From Streptomyces sp. S.PNR 29 (GTDB lineage Bacteria; Actinomycetota; Actinomycetes; Streptomycetales; Streptomycetaceae), in contig NZ_JANUQM010000004.1 of the NCBI RefSeq assembly GCF_030386795.1, forward strand, positions 506,667 to 570,666: a stretch of DNA of 64,000 bases. Direction: 5' to 3'. Position numbers and translations under genes: made by a program. Position 1 is the stretch's first letter. Each line of letters opens with the position of its first letter. The notes beneath the pieces were generated by a model. That model ran no database searches and was not told where the DNA came from. It saw only the letters and a list, made by a program, of their open reading frames with translations. Positions 9,828 to 17,803 of this stretch are shown here, piece by piece.

Positions 9828-10202
9828 CTACGCGGACTTGCGGCTGTCCCGGGGGTGAACCGCGATGTTCATCGCCCCGGACCGCAGAACGGCCAGCCGC
9901 TCCTCAAGGACCTCCTCGAGTTCCTCGCGGGTGCGCCGCTCCATCAGCATGTCCCAATGTGTACGCGCGGGCTTGGCCTTCTTCTCTTCCGGGCCGTCGC
10001 CGTCCACGAGGAGTGCCTGGGCCCCGCAGACCTTGCACTCCCACTCCGGCGGGATCTCCGCCTCGACCGAGAAGGGCATCTCGAAGCGGTGCCCCTTCTC
10101 GCATGCGTACTCCACGGCCTGGCGCGGAGCCAGGTCGATACCGCGGTCCGTCTCGTAGCTGGTCACCACGAGGCGCGTGCCGCGAAGAGCTCGCTCACTC
10201 AT
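9828..10202 (-). CDS. rbpA: RNA polymerase-binding protein RbpA
   Basis: Binds RNA polymerase holoenzyme through the housekeeping sigma factor, stabilises open complexes and contributes to basal rifampicin tolerance. 124 residues: the N-terminal core has Cys34 in YACEKGHRFEMPFSVEAEIPPEWECKVCG (zinc-binding region of the RbpA core), and the C-terminal sigma-interaction part contains KKAKPARTHWDMLMERRTREELEEVLEERL. Its promoter region carries a perfect sigma-R-type element, matching the known thiol-stress induction of S. coelicolor rbpA. Confidence 0.97.
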   Translation of the reverse strand: MSERALRGTRLVVTSYETDRGIDLAPRQAVEYACEKGHRFEMPFSVEAEIPPEWECKVCGAQALLVDGDGPEEKKAKPARTHWDMLMERRTREELEEVLEERLAVLRSGAMNIAVHPRDSRKSA

Positions 10203-10262
10203 GAATCGTGCCTCCCGGGCTTGTCGCCCACAGGACAGGTGTCGCTGTCGTCGTCATCCGGT

Positions 10263-10290
10263 CAACGTCCGGTCGGCGGTAAAGATTCCC
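10263..10290 (-). promoter_or_regulatory. Sigma-R-type promoter of rbpA
   Basis: Minus-strand GGGAAT (10285-10290) and GTTG (10263-10266) are separated by exactly 18 nt, the sigma-R consensus. It lies about 60 nt upstream of the rbpA start. Known: S. coelicolor rbpA is a sigma-R target. Confidence 0.85.
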
Positions 10291-10363
10291 GTTCCGTGTC
10301 CCGTTCCGGGTCATGCGTCGCCGTCGTAGCCGCCCCTTGTTGTACCCACCAGCGCCCGGTTTG

Positions 10364-10385
10364 TCACATCTGCTAGCAGATGTGA
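10364..10385. repeat. Perfect 22-bp palindrome upstream of rbpA
   Basis: TCACATCTGCT followed directly by its reverse complement, about 160 nt upstream of rbpA and about 85 nt past the MFS stop. With no loop it looks more like a protein-binding site than a terminator, although a 9-bp stem could still fold in RNA. Confidence 0.6.
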
Positions 10386-10469
10386 CCCAGCGTTTCGGCA
10401 CCTTTGACGCGCAGTAACGGTACGCCTGGCAGGCCAAAGGCGTATACTACAGCTCTTTCGCATCCGGTG

Positions 10470-11816
10470 CTAAATCCTGTCCGGAACCGGATTGCCGGCG
10501 GCGCCGATCGCCCGCCGCACCGGAACCCACGCGAGCAGCAGGAACCCGATGACGAAGAAGGCGACCAGCGAGACGATCGCGTCCCGGTAGCTTCCGGTCA
10601 GCTGATAGGTGATCCCGAACAGCAGCGGGCCGAGCCAGCTCATGCCGCGGTCGCTCATCTCGTACGCCGAGAAGTACTCGGCCTCCTTGCCGGGCGGGAC
10701 GAGATGCGAGAACAGGGAGCGGGACAGGGCCTGGCTCCCGCCGAGGACCAGTCCGATGCCGGCCGCCAGGACGAAGAACCACACGGGCGCCCCGGCGGGC
10801 AGGAAGTACCCGGCCCCGATCGTCACCGTCCACGCGACCAGCGACCCGAGGATCGTGCGCTTCGCCCCGTACGTCCGGGCCAGCCGGCCCAGCGTCAGCG
10901 CACCCACCACCGCCAGCACCTGGACCAGCAGCACGGCCCCGATGAGCGTGGACTGCCCGAGCCCCAGTTCCTCGGAGCCGTAGACCGACGCCTGGGAGAT
11001 CACCGTCTGGATGCCGTCGTTGTAGACGAGGTACGCCAGCAGGAAGGCGAGGGTCAGCGGATGGCGGCGCATGTCGCGGACGGTCGCCGCGAGCTGACGC
11101 CGGCCGGGGACCGTCGTGCCGCGGGCGGGGGAGCGGCGGTCGCGCAGCCGCCGGAGCGGTACGAGTGTGAAGGCGCCCCACCACAGGCCCGCCGACGCCA
11201 GGCAGATGCGGACGGCCGTGGTCTCGGAGAGGCCGAAGGAGTCGTGCGCCAGGTACAGCACCAGGTTCGCGACCAGGACCAGCGATCCCGCCGCGTAACC
11301 GAAGGCCCACCCGCGCGAGGAGACCGCGTCGCGCTCCCCGGGCGGGGCGATCTGCGGCAGGTAGGAGTTGTAGAGCATCATCGCCACGGACTGCGCGGCG
11401 TTGGCGACGACCAGGAGAGCGCCGCCGAGCAGATAGCGGTCGCCGTCGAGGAGGAACATGCCCGTCGTCGCCGCGGCGCCCGTGTAGGCGGCGGCCGCCA
11501 GGAGGGGCTTCTTCCGGCCGGTGCGGTCGGCGGCGGCGCCGACCAGCGGCATCACCAGTACCGCCACGATCACCGACAGGGACACGGAGTACGCGAAGAA
11601 GGATCCGGCGCGTACCGGGATCCCCAGGGGGTGGACGTACCCGTCGCCGTCCGCCGCCGACTCGGCGACCGACGTCAGGTAGGGGCCCAGGAACACGGTG
11701 AGCACGCTCGTCGAGTAGACCGAGCACGCCCAGTCGTAGAAGTACCAGCCGCGCTGCTCGCGCCTCCGCTCGGCGGCCTCGCCGGCTGCCTGTGTCCGCA
11801 CGGTGTCGGTGCCCAC
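10470..11816 (-). CDS. UMF1/Atg22-type MFS transporter
   Basis: 448 residues, about 12 transmembrane spans. The opening RREQRGWYFYDWACSVYSTSVLTVFLGPYL is the hallmark of the UMF1 (Atg22-like) group, and VGAAADRTGRKKPLL is the MFS loop 2-3 motif. Substrate unknown; yeast Atg22 exports amino acids from vacuoles. The GTG at 11816 is preferred because GAGGG lies upstream and the N-terminus is then standard; the open frame further upstream overlaps the GDPD gene in another frame. Last gene of the yczE-GDPD-MFS operon (53-nt gap). Confidence 0.85.
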   Translation of the reverse strand: MGTDTVRTQAAGEAAERRREQRGWYFYDWACSVYSTSVLTVFLGPYLTSVAESAADGDGYVHPLGIPVRAGSFFAYSVSLSVIVAVLVMPLVGAAADRTGRKKPLLAAAAYTGAAATTGMFLLDGDRYLLGGALLVVANAAQSVAMMLYNSYLPQIAPPGERDAVSSRGWAFGYAAGSLVLVANLVLYLAHDSFGLSETTAVRICLASAGLWWGAFTLVPLRRLRDRRSPARGTTVPGRRQLAATVRDMRRHPLTLAFLLAYLVYNDGIQTVISQASVYGSEELGLGQSTLIGAVLLVQVLAVVGALTLGRLARTYGAKRTILGSLVAWTVTIGAGYFLPAGAPVWFFVLAAGIGLVLGGSQALSRSLFSHLVPPGKEAEYFSAYEMSDRGMSWLGPLLFGITYQLTGSYRDAIVSLVAFFVIGFLLLAWVPVRRAIGAAGNPVPDRI

Positions 11817-11869
11817 CCGTGCCCTCGCTTCCCCGTCAAGGCGCCGCGCGAAGGCCCCGGGCCGCCGCC

Positions 11870-12637
11870 TCAGACCCAGACTCCCCGGTCCTCCATGACC
11901 TTGCGCAACGTGTCGATGTGATCGGTCATGATGCCATCCACTCCCAGGTCCAGAAGCCGGTGCATGCGGTCCGGATCGTTGACGGTCCACACGTGCACCT
12001 GCAGCCCGCGCGCGTGGGCGGTACGGATGAAGCGCTGGTCCACCACCTGGATGCCCGACTGGGACTCCGGAACCTGGGCGGCGACCGCCGAGCGGCGCAC
12101 CGCGGCCGGGAGGCCCCACGAGCGCAGCCGCAGGTTGAGCACACCCCGGGTGCCGTACGACGTGGCCAGGCGCGGACCGGCGAGGCGCTGGGCGCGGACC
12201 ACGCGTGCCTCGGAGAAGGAGCCGAGGCAGATCCGGTCCCAGCAGCCGGCGCGCTCGACCAGGTCCAGGAAGGGCAGCAGCGCGGGCTCCGCCTTGACGT
12301 CGACGTTCCAGCGCACGTCGGGGAAGGTCTCCAGGAGTTCATCGAAGAGGGGCAGCGGTTCCTCGCCCGCCACGCGCGCGTGGCGCACCTCGTCCCACGG
12401 CAGGTCGGCGATCCGTCCGGCGCCGTCCGTCACCCGGTCCAGCGTCGCGTCGTGGAAGGCGACGAGCCGGCCGTCCCGCGTGGCGTGGACGTCGGTCTCG
12501 ATGTACCGGTAGCCCGCCTCGATGGCGCGGCGGAACTGCCGCACGGTGTTCTCCAGGCCGTCCGCCGCCCCTCCCCGGTGGGCGAAGGCGATCGGGCCGG
12601 GATGGTCGAGGTAGGGATGGCGTATCCGCGCGGTCAC
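11870..12637 (-). CDS. Glycerophosphodiester phosphodiesterase
   Basis: Cleaves glycerophosphodiesters to sn-glycerol 3-phosphate and an alcohol. 255 residues: FAHRGGAADGLENTVRQF (first catalytic His and ENT), YIETDVHATRDGRLVAFHDATLDRVTDG (metal Glu/Asp and second His), and VDVKAEP. No signal peptide, hence cytoplasmic. The GTG start overlaps the yczE stop by 4 nt (GTGA), so the two are translationally coupled. Confidence 0.93.
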   Translation of the reverse strand: MTARIRHPYLDHPGPIAFAHRGGAADGLENTVRQFRRAIEAGYRYIETDVHATRDGRLVAFHDATLDRVTDGAGRIADLPWDEVRHARVAGEEPLPLFDELLETFPDVRWNVDVKAEPALLPFLDLVERAGCWDRICLGSFSEARVVRAQRLAGPRLATSYGTRGVLNLRLRSWGLPAAVRRSAVAAQVPESQSGIQVVDQRFIRTAHARGLQVHVWTVNDPDRMHRLLDLGVDGIMTDHIDTLRKVMEDRGVWV

Positions 12638-13287
12638 GGTCGCAGTATCCCTCTTTCCGGCAGCCCGACGGCAACGACCGTGCTGCCGTCGGATGCCGGG
12701 ACGGTGGCGAACACACGGAGGAACAGCTGGGTGAGCGGGCCGATCGACACCGCGTACAACAAGGTGCCGACGGCGACGGTGCCGCCCAGGGCGAAGCCGG
12801 TGCCGAGGACGGCCACCTCGACGGCCGTCCGCATCAGGCGGACCGAGCGGCCCGTGCGCCGGTGGAGTCCCGTCATCAGCCCGTCCCGGGGGCCCGGTCC
12901 CAAGCGCGCGGCGATGTAGAGGCCGGTGGCGAGGCCGTTGAGAAGGATGCCGGCCAGGAGCAGGGGCACCCGAACGACCAGGGCGTGCGCCTCGGGCAGC
13001 AGGGCGAGCGTGCCGTCCATGACGACGCCGACCACGACCACGTTGGAGACCGTGCCGAGGCCCGGGCGCTGGCGCAGCGGAATCCACAGCAGCAGCACCG
13101 CCGCGCCCACGACGACCGACACGGCACCGATCGTGAGTCCGGTGAGTTCGGCGAGCCCCTCATGCAGCACGTTCCAGGGTTCCAGGCCCAGGCCCGCCTC
13201 GACGAGCAGCGCCGAACTCGCCCCGTACAGGACGAGACCGGCGTACAGCTGGATCAACCGTCTCACCAAGTGGTGCCGCGCGGACAA
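12634..13287 (-). CDS. YczE/YitT-like membrane protein
   Basis: 217 residues with about five to six hydrophobic helices; IQLYAGLVLYGASSALLVEAGLGLEPWNVLHEGL and GPGPRDGLMTGLHRRTGRSVRLMRT are the marks of the YczE family. The TTG at 13287 is chosen because GGGGGG lies 8 nt upstream and codon bias begins here. YczE genes are repeatedly found next to MocR regulators in actinobacteria, exactly as here. It may be a transporter for a vitamin B6-type or amine compound; this is inference. Confidence 0.8.
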   Translation of the reverse strand: MSARHHLVRRLIQLYAGLVLYGASSALLVEAGLGLEPWNVLHEGLAELTGLTIGAVSVVVGAAVLLLWIPLRQRPGLGTVSNVVVVGVVMDGTLALLPEAHALVVRVPLLLAGILLNGLATGLYIAARLGPGPRDGLMTGLHRRTGRSVRLMRTAVEVAVLGTGFALGGTVAVGTLLYAVSIGPLTQLFLRVFATVPASDGSTVVAVGLPERGILRP

Positions 13288-13310
13288 GGTAATGCCCCCC
13301 TGTGGTGGTA

Positions 13311-13387
13311 GTGGACTGATGCATGACACCCTGTGGCTTGCGAAGCAACGTCATCCATGGCCAATCAGGGGAAGGTGGACTGATTCA
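13311..13387. promoter_or_regulatory. Divergent promoter with direct repeat GTGGACTGATKCA
   Basis: Two copies, 12 of 13 bases identical, at 13311-13323 and 13375-13387, 64 bp apart, one near each start of the divergent yczE/mocR pair. MocR regulators usually bind direct repeats in such regions. Confidence 0.6.
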
Positions 13388-13388
13388 C

Positions 13389-14897
13389 ATGGCGCAGTGG
13401 ACGTCGGCCGTGGGGGCGGCGCAGCTCGCACGGCTGCTCAACTCCCAGCAGGACCGCCCGGCGGGCCCCGGCGCCCGCCGCCCGCCCGCCTATCGCGCGC
13501 TCGCCGACGGCATTCGGCTGCTGGTGCTGGAAGGCCGCGTGCCCGTGGCCGCCCGGCTGCCCGCCGAACGTGAACTGGCGATGTCCCTGTCCGTGAGCCG
13601 CACCACGATCGCCGCCGCCTACGAGGCCCTGCGCGCCGAGGGCTTCCTGGAGTCCCGGCGCGGCGCCGGGAGCTGGACCGCGGTGCCGGCCGGGAACCCG
13701 CTGCCCGCTCGGGGGCTCGAACCCCTGCCGCCCGAGGCACTCGGCTCGATGATCGACCTCGGCACCGCGGCCCTTCCCGCCCCCGAGCCGTGGCTGACCC
13801 GCGCCGTGCAGGGCGCGCTGGAGGAACTGCCGCCGTACGCGCACACGCACGGCGACTACCCGGCCGGTCTGCCGGCGCTGCGTACGATGATCGCCGACCG
13901 CTACACCGCGCGCGGGATCCCGACCATGCCCGAACAGATCATGGTGACCACGGGCGCCATGGGGGCGATCGACGCCATCTGTCACCTCTTCGCGGGCCGC
14001 GGCGAGCGCATCGCCGTCGAGTCGCCGTCGTACGCCAACATCCTCCAGCTGATGCGGGAGGCCGGTGCCCGTCTCGTGCCCGTCGCCATGGCCGAGGGGC
14101 TGGCCGGCTGGGACATGGACCGCTGGCGGCAGGTACTGCGGGAGGCCGCGCCCCGGCTGGCGTACGTCGTCGCCGACTTCCACAACCCGACCGGTGCGCT
14201 CGCCGACGAGGACCAGCGGCGGCGGCTGGTGGACGCGGCCCGTTCCGCGGGGACGGTGCTCGTGACCGACGAGACGATGAGCGAGCTGTGGCTGGACGAG
14301 GACGTCGAGGGCACGGCGATGCCGCGGCCGGTGTGCGCCTTCGACCCGGCCGGGTCCACGGTCGTCACCGTCGGATCCGCCAGCAAAGCCTTCTGGGCGG
14401 GGATGCGCATCGGCTGGGTGCGCGCGGCGCCCGACGTGATCCGCAGCCTGGTCGCCGCGCGCGCGTACGCCGACCTCGGGACCCCCGTGCTGGAGCAGCT
14501 GGCCGTGAACTGGCTGTTCAGCACCGGGGGATGGGAGCAGGCCGTGGCCCTGCGGCGCGCTCAGGCCCGGGAGAACCGGGACGCTCTGGTCGCGGCGGTA
14601 CGGCGGGAGCTGCCCCGCTGGGAGTTCGAGGTGCCGAAGGGCGGACTCACGCTGTGGGTGCGGACGGGTGGGCTGTCCGGGTCGCGCCTTGCGGAGATGG
14701 GCGAGCGTGTGGGGGTGCGGGTGCCTTCCGGGCCTCGGTTCGGGGTCGACGGGGCCTTCGAGGGGTATGTGCGGCTGCCGTTCACCGTGGGGGGCGCGGT
14801 GGCCGAGGAGGCGGCCGTGCGGCTGGCCGCGGCGGCACGGTTGGTGGAGAGCGGGAGTGCGGGGGGTGGCGAGGCGCCGCGTACGTTCGTGGCGTGA
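13389..14897 (+). CDS. MocR-type GntR/aminotransferase regulator
   Basis: 502 residues. The N-terminal winged helix (about 33-95) contains YRALADGIRLLVLEGRVPVAARLPAERELAMSLSVSRTTIAAAYEALRAEGFLESRRGAGSW. The C-terminal fold-type I aminotransferase domain has VADFHNPTGA and the PLP-binding Lys in SASKAFWAG. Such proteins sense PLP or an amino acid and activate or repress the adjacent gene, here probably the divergent yczE operon. The ATG at 13389 abuts the second direct repeat, suggesting autoregulation. Confidence 0.9.
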   Translation: MAQWTSAVGAAQLARLLNSQQDRPAGPGARRPPAYRALADGIRLLVLEGRVPVAARLPAERELAMSLSVSRTTIAAAYEALRAEGFLESRRGAGSWTAVPAGNPLPARGLEPLPPEALGSMIDLGTAALPAPEPWLTRAVQGALEELPPYAHTHGDYPAGLPALRTMIADRYTARGIPTMPEQIMVTTGAMGAIDAICHLFAGRGERIAVESPSYANILQLMREAGARLVPVAMAEGLAGWDMDRWRQVLREAAPRLAYVVADFHNPTGALADEDQRRRLVDAARSAGTVLVTDETMSELWLDEDVEGTAMPRPVCAFDPAGSTVVTVGSASKAFWAGMRIGWVRAAPDVIRSLVAARAYADLGTPVLEQLAVNWLFSTGGWEQAVALRRAQARENRDALVAAVRRELPRWEFEVPKGGLTLWVRTGGLSGSRLAEMGERVGVRVPSGPRFGVDGAFEGYVRLPFTVGGAVAEEAAVRLAAAARLVESGSAGGGEAPRTFVA

Positions 14898-14949
14898 ACG
14901 GCGCCCGTGCGGACGAGTGGGCTTCGTCCGCGGGAGTCCGCGGGGCGGG

Positions 14950-16554
14950 CTACGGCGCCACTGACTTCTCCACCACCACGGCCTCCGTCGGTACCGCTTC
15001 GGGCTCTGCCTCCTTGGGCACCAGCTCCGGCTCCGCGTCCGCCGGCGTCGTCCGCGCCGGCAGCAGATCCAGCACAGCCTGCCGATGCGCGTCGCCCGTC
15101 GCCTCGTCGTACGGGTCCGGTGTCGCCGGGACCTGGAGGCGATGGACCGGCCCACTGCCCAGGCGGGCGTACCCCCGGCCGGGCGGGACGTGCGTGACCG
15201 GTGTCGTGCGCGGGGGAGCGCCGAGGAGGGCTTGAAGCTGGTCCGCCGAGGCCGGGCCGAGGACCACCCGCGCGCGTGTGTGCTGGCGTACGGCGTCGCT
15301 GAGGGACTCCACGCTGTCCAGCTGGTCGGCCACGACGACCGTCACGTTCGCCGCGCGTCCGTGGCGCAGGGGGACCTGGAGGAGGGACTGCGGGTCCTTG
15401 CGGCCGTCCGCGGCGGCCACGTGCGTGAACGCGCTCGGGCGGTCCAGGAGGATCCACAGGGGGCGTCTGGTGTCGTCCGGCGGCGGGTGGCCCGCCTGCC
15501 GGGCCCGGTTGGCCGCGATCAGACGGCGCTCCGTCTCGGTGGCTGCCCACTCCAGGCTCGCCAGCGCGCCGGCCAGCCCGCACTCGACGGCCAGGACGCC
15601 GTCCCGGCCGGTCAGGCAGGCGTACTCCCCGGTGCCGCCGCCGTCGATGATCACCACGTCCCCGTACTGCAGGGCCTGCAGGGCGATCGACCGCAGCAGG
15701 GTCGAGGTGCCGCTGCCCGGCTGGCCCAGGGCCAGCAGGTGGGGCTCGGTGGAGCGGATGCCCGTGCGCCAGACGACCGGCGGCACGTCGCGCTGTTGCT
15801 CGCCGTGGGTGACGGGGAGCGTGCGCTGCACCTCGGTGGGGTCGGTGAAGCCGAGGACCGTCTCCCCGGGGGCCGTGACGAAGCGCTGGGCGACGATGTC
15901 GGTCGGCAGCGGCGGCAGGACGGTGACCGTGAGCTGGTTGCCCTCCTCGTCCCAGGCGTAGTGGTACTCACGGCCGCGGCCGGACTTCGCCGTGAGCAGG
16001 TGCTCGATCCGCGTGCGGGCCTCGGCCTCGCCGTCGGTGAAGTACGCCGGGTAGTGGATCTCCAGGTGGGTGATGCGGCCGCTGTCGTCGAACGCGTACG
16101 AGGGGAAGGCCTTCTGCCACTCGCCGCCGTGGGTGTACAGGGGCGCCGGGTCCTCGGCGGACGTGAAGTACGGGACCAGCGCCTCGTAGAGCGACTTCAG
16201 CCGCTCGGTCTGCGACTCGTCGGGGCCGTCGGGCGTGGGCGGCTTGCGGTCCCGGCCGTGCCAGGCCGCCGCCGCCATCAGCGTGATGACGGCGAGCAGC
16301 GGGCCGTACGGCATGAGCGCCACGACCAGGAACACCGAGGCCGCCAGGAACAGCAGCGCGCCGCGCCCGTCCTTGGGGGTCTCGGCCCACCTGCGCCGCC
16401 CGGCCGAGGCCAGCCGGCGCAGACCGCGGGTGATCGTGATCAGCGGTTGGAGGACGTCGGTGGCGCTGTCGGCCGCTGTCCTGGCCAGCTCCCGGCTCCG
16501 GGCGAGCTGTGCGCTGCCGGTGCTCAGGATGCGGGGGAGAGGGCGCCGGGCCAC
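14950..16554 (-). CDS. FtsK-like membrane ATPase with altered Walker A
   Basis: 534 residues: a cytoplasmic N-terminus, two hydrophobic spans at about 66-97, then a FtsK/TraB-like domain. Its P-loop reads GQPGSGTST (about 277-285): the invariant Lys of GxxxxGK[ST] is Thr, so ATP hydrolysis is doubtful. Other parts are kept: VVIIDGGGTGEYA, RRPLWILLDRP (Walker B-like), VVVADQLDSVESLSDAVRQHTRARVVLG. The tail is Glu/Pro rich. The GTG at 16554 has GGAGG 5 nt upstream; the alternative is TTG at 16566. It follows the 64-aa membrane protein gene by 52 nt, probably as an operon. It resembles S. coelicolor SCO1416 from memory. Confidence 0.8.
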   Translation of the reverse strand: MARRPLPRILSTGSAQLARSRELARTAADSATDVLQPLITITRGLRRLASAGRRRWAETPKDGRGALLFLAASVFLVVALMPYGPLLAVITLMAAAAWHGRDRKPPTPDGPDESQTERLKSLYEALVPYFTSAEDPAPLYTHGGEWQKAFPSYAFDDSGRITHLEIHYPAYFTDGEAEARTRIEHLLTAKSGRGREYHYAWDEEGNQLTVTVLPPLPTDIVAQRFVTAPGETVLGFTDPTEVQRTLPVTHGEQQRDVPPVVWRTGIRSTEPHLLALGQPGSGTSTLLRSIALQALQYGDVVIIDGGGTGEYACLTGRDGVLAVECGLAGALASLEWAATETERRLIAANRARQAGHPPPDDTRRPLWILLDRPSAFTHVAAADGRKDPQSLLQVPLRHGRAANVTVVVADQLDSVESLSDAVRQHTRARVVLGPASADQLQALLGAPPRTTPVTHVPPGRGYARLGSGPVHRLQVPATPDPYDEATGDAHRQAVLDLLPARTTPADAEPELVPKEAEPEAVPTEAVVVEKSVAP

Positions 16555-16606
16555 GGGTGCCTCCAATGGGTGCGTACGGGCGGAATGCGTACGAGGAAGA
16601 GGGCCG

Positions 16607-16801
16607 TCAGAACTTGATCCCCCCGAGGAGGCTCGCCAGGCTCTCGCCGCCCGCCTTGATGCTCGGGGCGATGGCCGTGCTCGCCAGGTAGAAGCCGAAC
16701 AGGGCCGTGACCAGTGCGTGCGACGCCTTCAGCCCGTCCTTGCGGAAGAAGATGAAGACGACGATGCCGAGCAGGACCACGCCTGAGATCGAGAGGATCA
16801 T
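16607..16801 (-). CDS. Small membrane protein, 64 aa
   Basis: Two hydrophobic segments (MILSISGVVLLGIVVFIFF and residues 29-46, HALVTALFGFYLASTAIA) separated by the charged RKDGLKAS; the C-terminus is Gly/Ser rich. A good ribosome-binding site (AGGAGA, 6 nt) precedes the ATG. It is the first gene of a pair with the FtsK-like protein, a layout that recalls TraB plus small Spd-type membrane proteins of actinomycete conjugation, though no other conjugation gene is near. Confidence 0.75.
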   Translation of the reverse strand: MILSISGVVLLGIVVFIFFRKDGLKASHALVTALFGFYLASTAIAPSIKAGGESLASLLGGIKF

Positions 16802-17110
16802 GTGAGTTCTCCTGGTTCGCGGGGACAGTCACCATGGGTGCTTCCAGGCTCACAGGATGTATCCATACGATTAAAGGTGCAAATGGTGGTAATTCGGGCG
16901 TATATCCCGGGTGGTGGAGCGGTCTGCGTGTCGTCTGAGCACTGCTGATACTCCCGGTGGGGTCTGTGTCGATCTTTACCTCGGGCACATCGGGTCATGT
17001 GCGGCGCGAGCCAGTACCCTGTCGATTCACTCGTACGGCTGTACCGCTCGTGGCCGTACGTCCGTGAGTCCCCGACGTTCGTACGTTCGTAGTGAGAGGT
17101 GGTCCGGCCG
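16802..17110. other. 309-nt divergent promoter region
   Basis: Separates the 64-aa membrane gene from the ankyrin gene. It is locally AT-rich around 16855-16905, and a tandem CGTTCGTA repeat lies at 17078-17093 just before the ankyrin ribosome-binding site. No gene is seen. Confidence 0.5.
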
Positions 17111-17503
17111 ATGACCGAAGCCCCCGACCCCGAAGTCGTGGAGCTGGCGACCAAGATCTTTGATCTGGCCCGGCGCGGGCGGACCGAGGCGCTCGTGGCG
17201 TATGTCGACGCGGGCGTTCCGGCCAACCTCACCAATGACCGTGGCGACTGTCTCGTCATGCTGGCCGCCTACCACGGCCACTCCGACGCCGTGCGCGCCC
17301 TGCTGGCCCGCGGTGCCGAGGTCGACCGGGTCAACGACCGAGGCCAGACCCCGCTCGCGGGGGCCGTGTTCAAGGGGGACACGGACGTGGTCAAGGCTCT
17401 CCTGGAGGGGGGTGCGGACCCGGCCGCCGGCACCCCGTCGGCCGTCGACACAGCCCGAATGTTCGGTCGGACAGAAGTGCTGGAACTCTTCGGCGCTCAC
17501 TGA
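17111..17503 (+). CDS. Ankyrin-repeat protein
   Basis: 130 residues containing about three ankyrin repeats: DLARRGRTEALVAYVDAGVPANLTNDRGDCLVMLAAYHGHSDAVRALLARGAEVDRVNDRGQTPLAGAVFKGDTDVVKALLEGGADP. Presumably a small protein-protein interaction module in the cytoplasm. The ATG at 17111 has GAGAGGTGG 8 nt upstream. No obvious partner gene nearby. Confidence 0.88.
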   Translation: MTEAPDPEVVELATKIFDLARRGRTEALVAYVDAGVPANLTNDRGDCLVMLAAYHGHSDAVRALLARGAEVDRVNDRGQTPLAGAVFKGDTDVVKALLEGGADPAAGTPSAVDTARMFGRTEVLELFGAH

Positions 17504-17649
17504 TTCGAACAGTCTGACCAGCAAAAACGCGGAAAACGGGGGAGGCGGTACCGGGCCGCCGAAATTTCGGTCGCGGCAGATGGAAGTGCCGGGTCATCAT
17601 GACGACGTGGTTCACGGACGTGATGGTTGGGCAGGTGTTGCCGCACCGC

Positions 17650-17670
17650 GCGGACCGTGATGCGGTCCGC
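17650..17670 (+). promoter_or_regulatory. Stem-loop upstream of the leader peptide
   Basis: Perfect 8-bp arms GCGGACCG / CGGTCCGC with a 5-nt loop. It lies 28 nt before the small leader ORF and may be an operator or an RNA element. Confidence 0.5.
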
Positions 17671-17698
17671 ATGGGCCACCGACGAGAGGCAGAGGAAG

Positions 17699-17758
17699 AT
17701 GGTCTACAGCAAGCAGGAAACGGCGGGCGCCCCGACGTGTTGTCACGCGGCCAGGTAA
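17699..17758 (+). CDS. Putative 19-aa leader peptide with Cys-Cys
   Basis: ATG at 17699 preceded by GAGAGG at a spacing of 9; the encoded peptide is MVYSKQETAGAPTCCHAAR and ends 45 nt before the HEAT-type gene. It is of the size and place of a leader peptide. Two adjacent Cys codons (TGT TGT, the rarer Cys codon in this genome) near the end suggest cysteine-sensitive attenuation. There is no direct proof of translation. Confidence 0.5.
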   Translation: MVYSKQETAGAPTCCHAAR

Positions 17759-17803
17759 TGCACGTCCCCGGTTGCGTCGACGCTTGATGTGAGGCTGTTT
17801 CCC

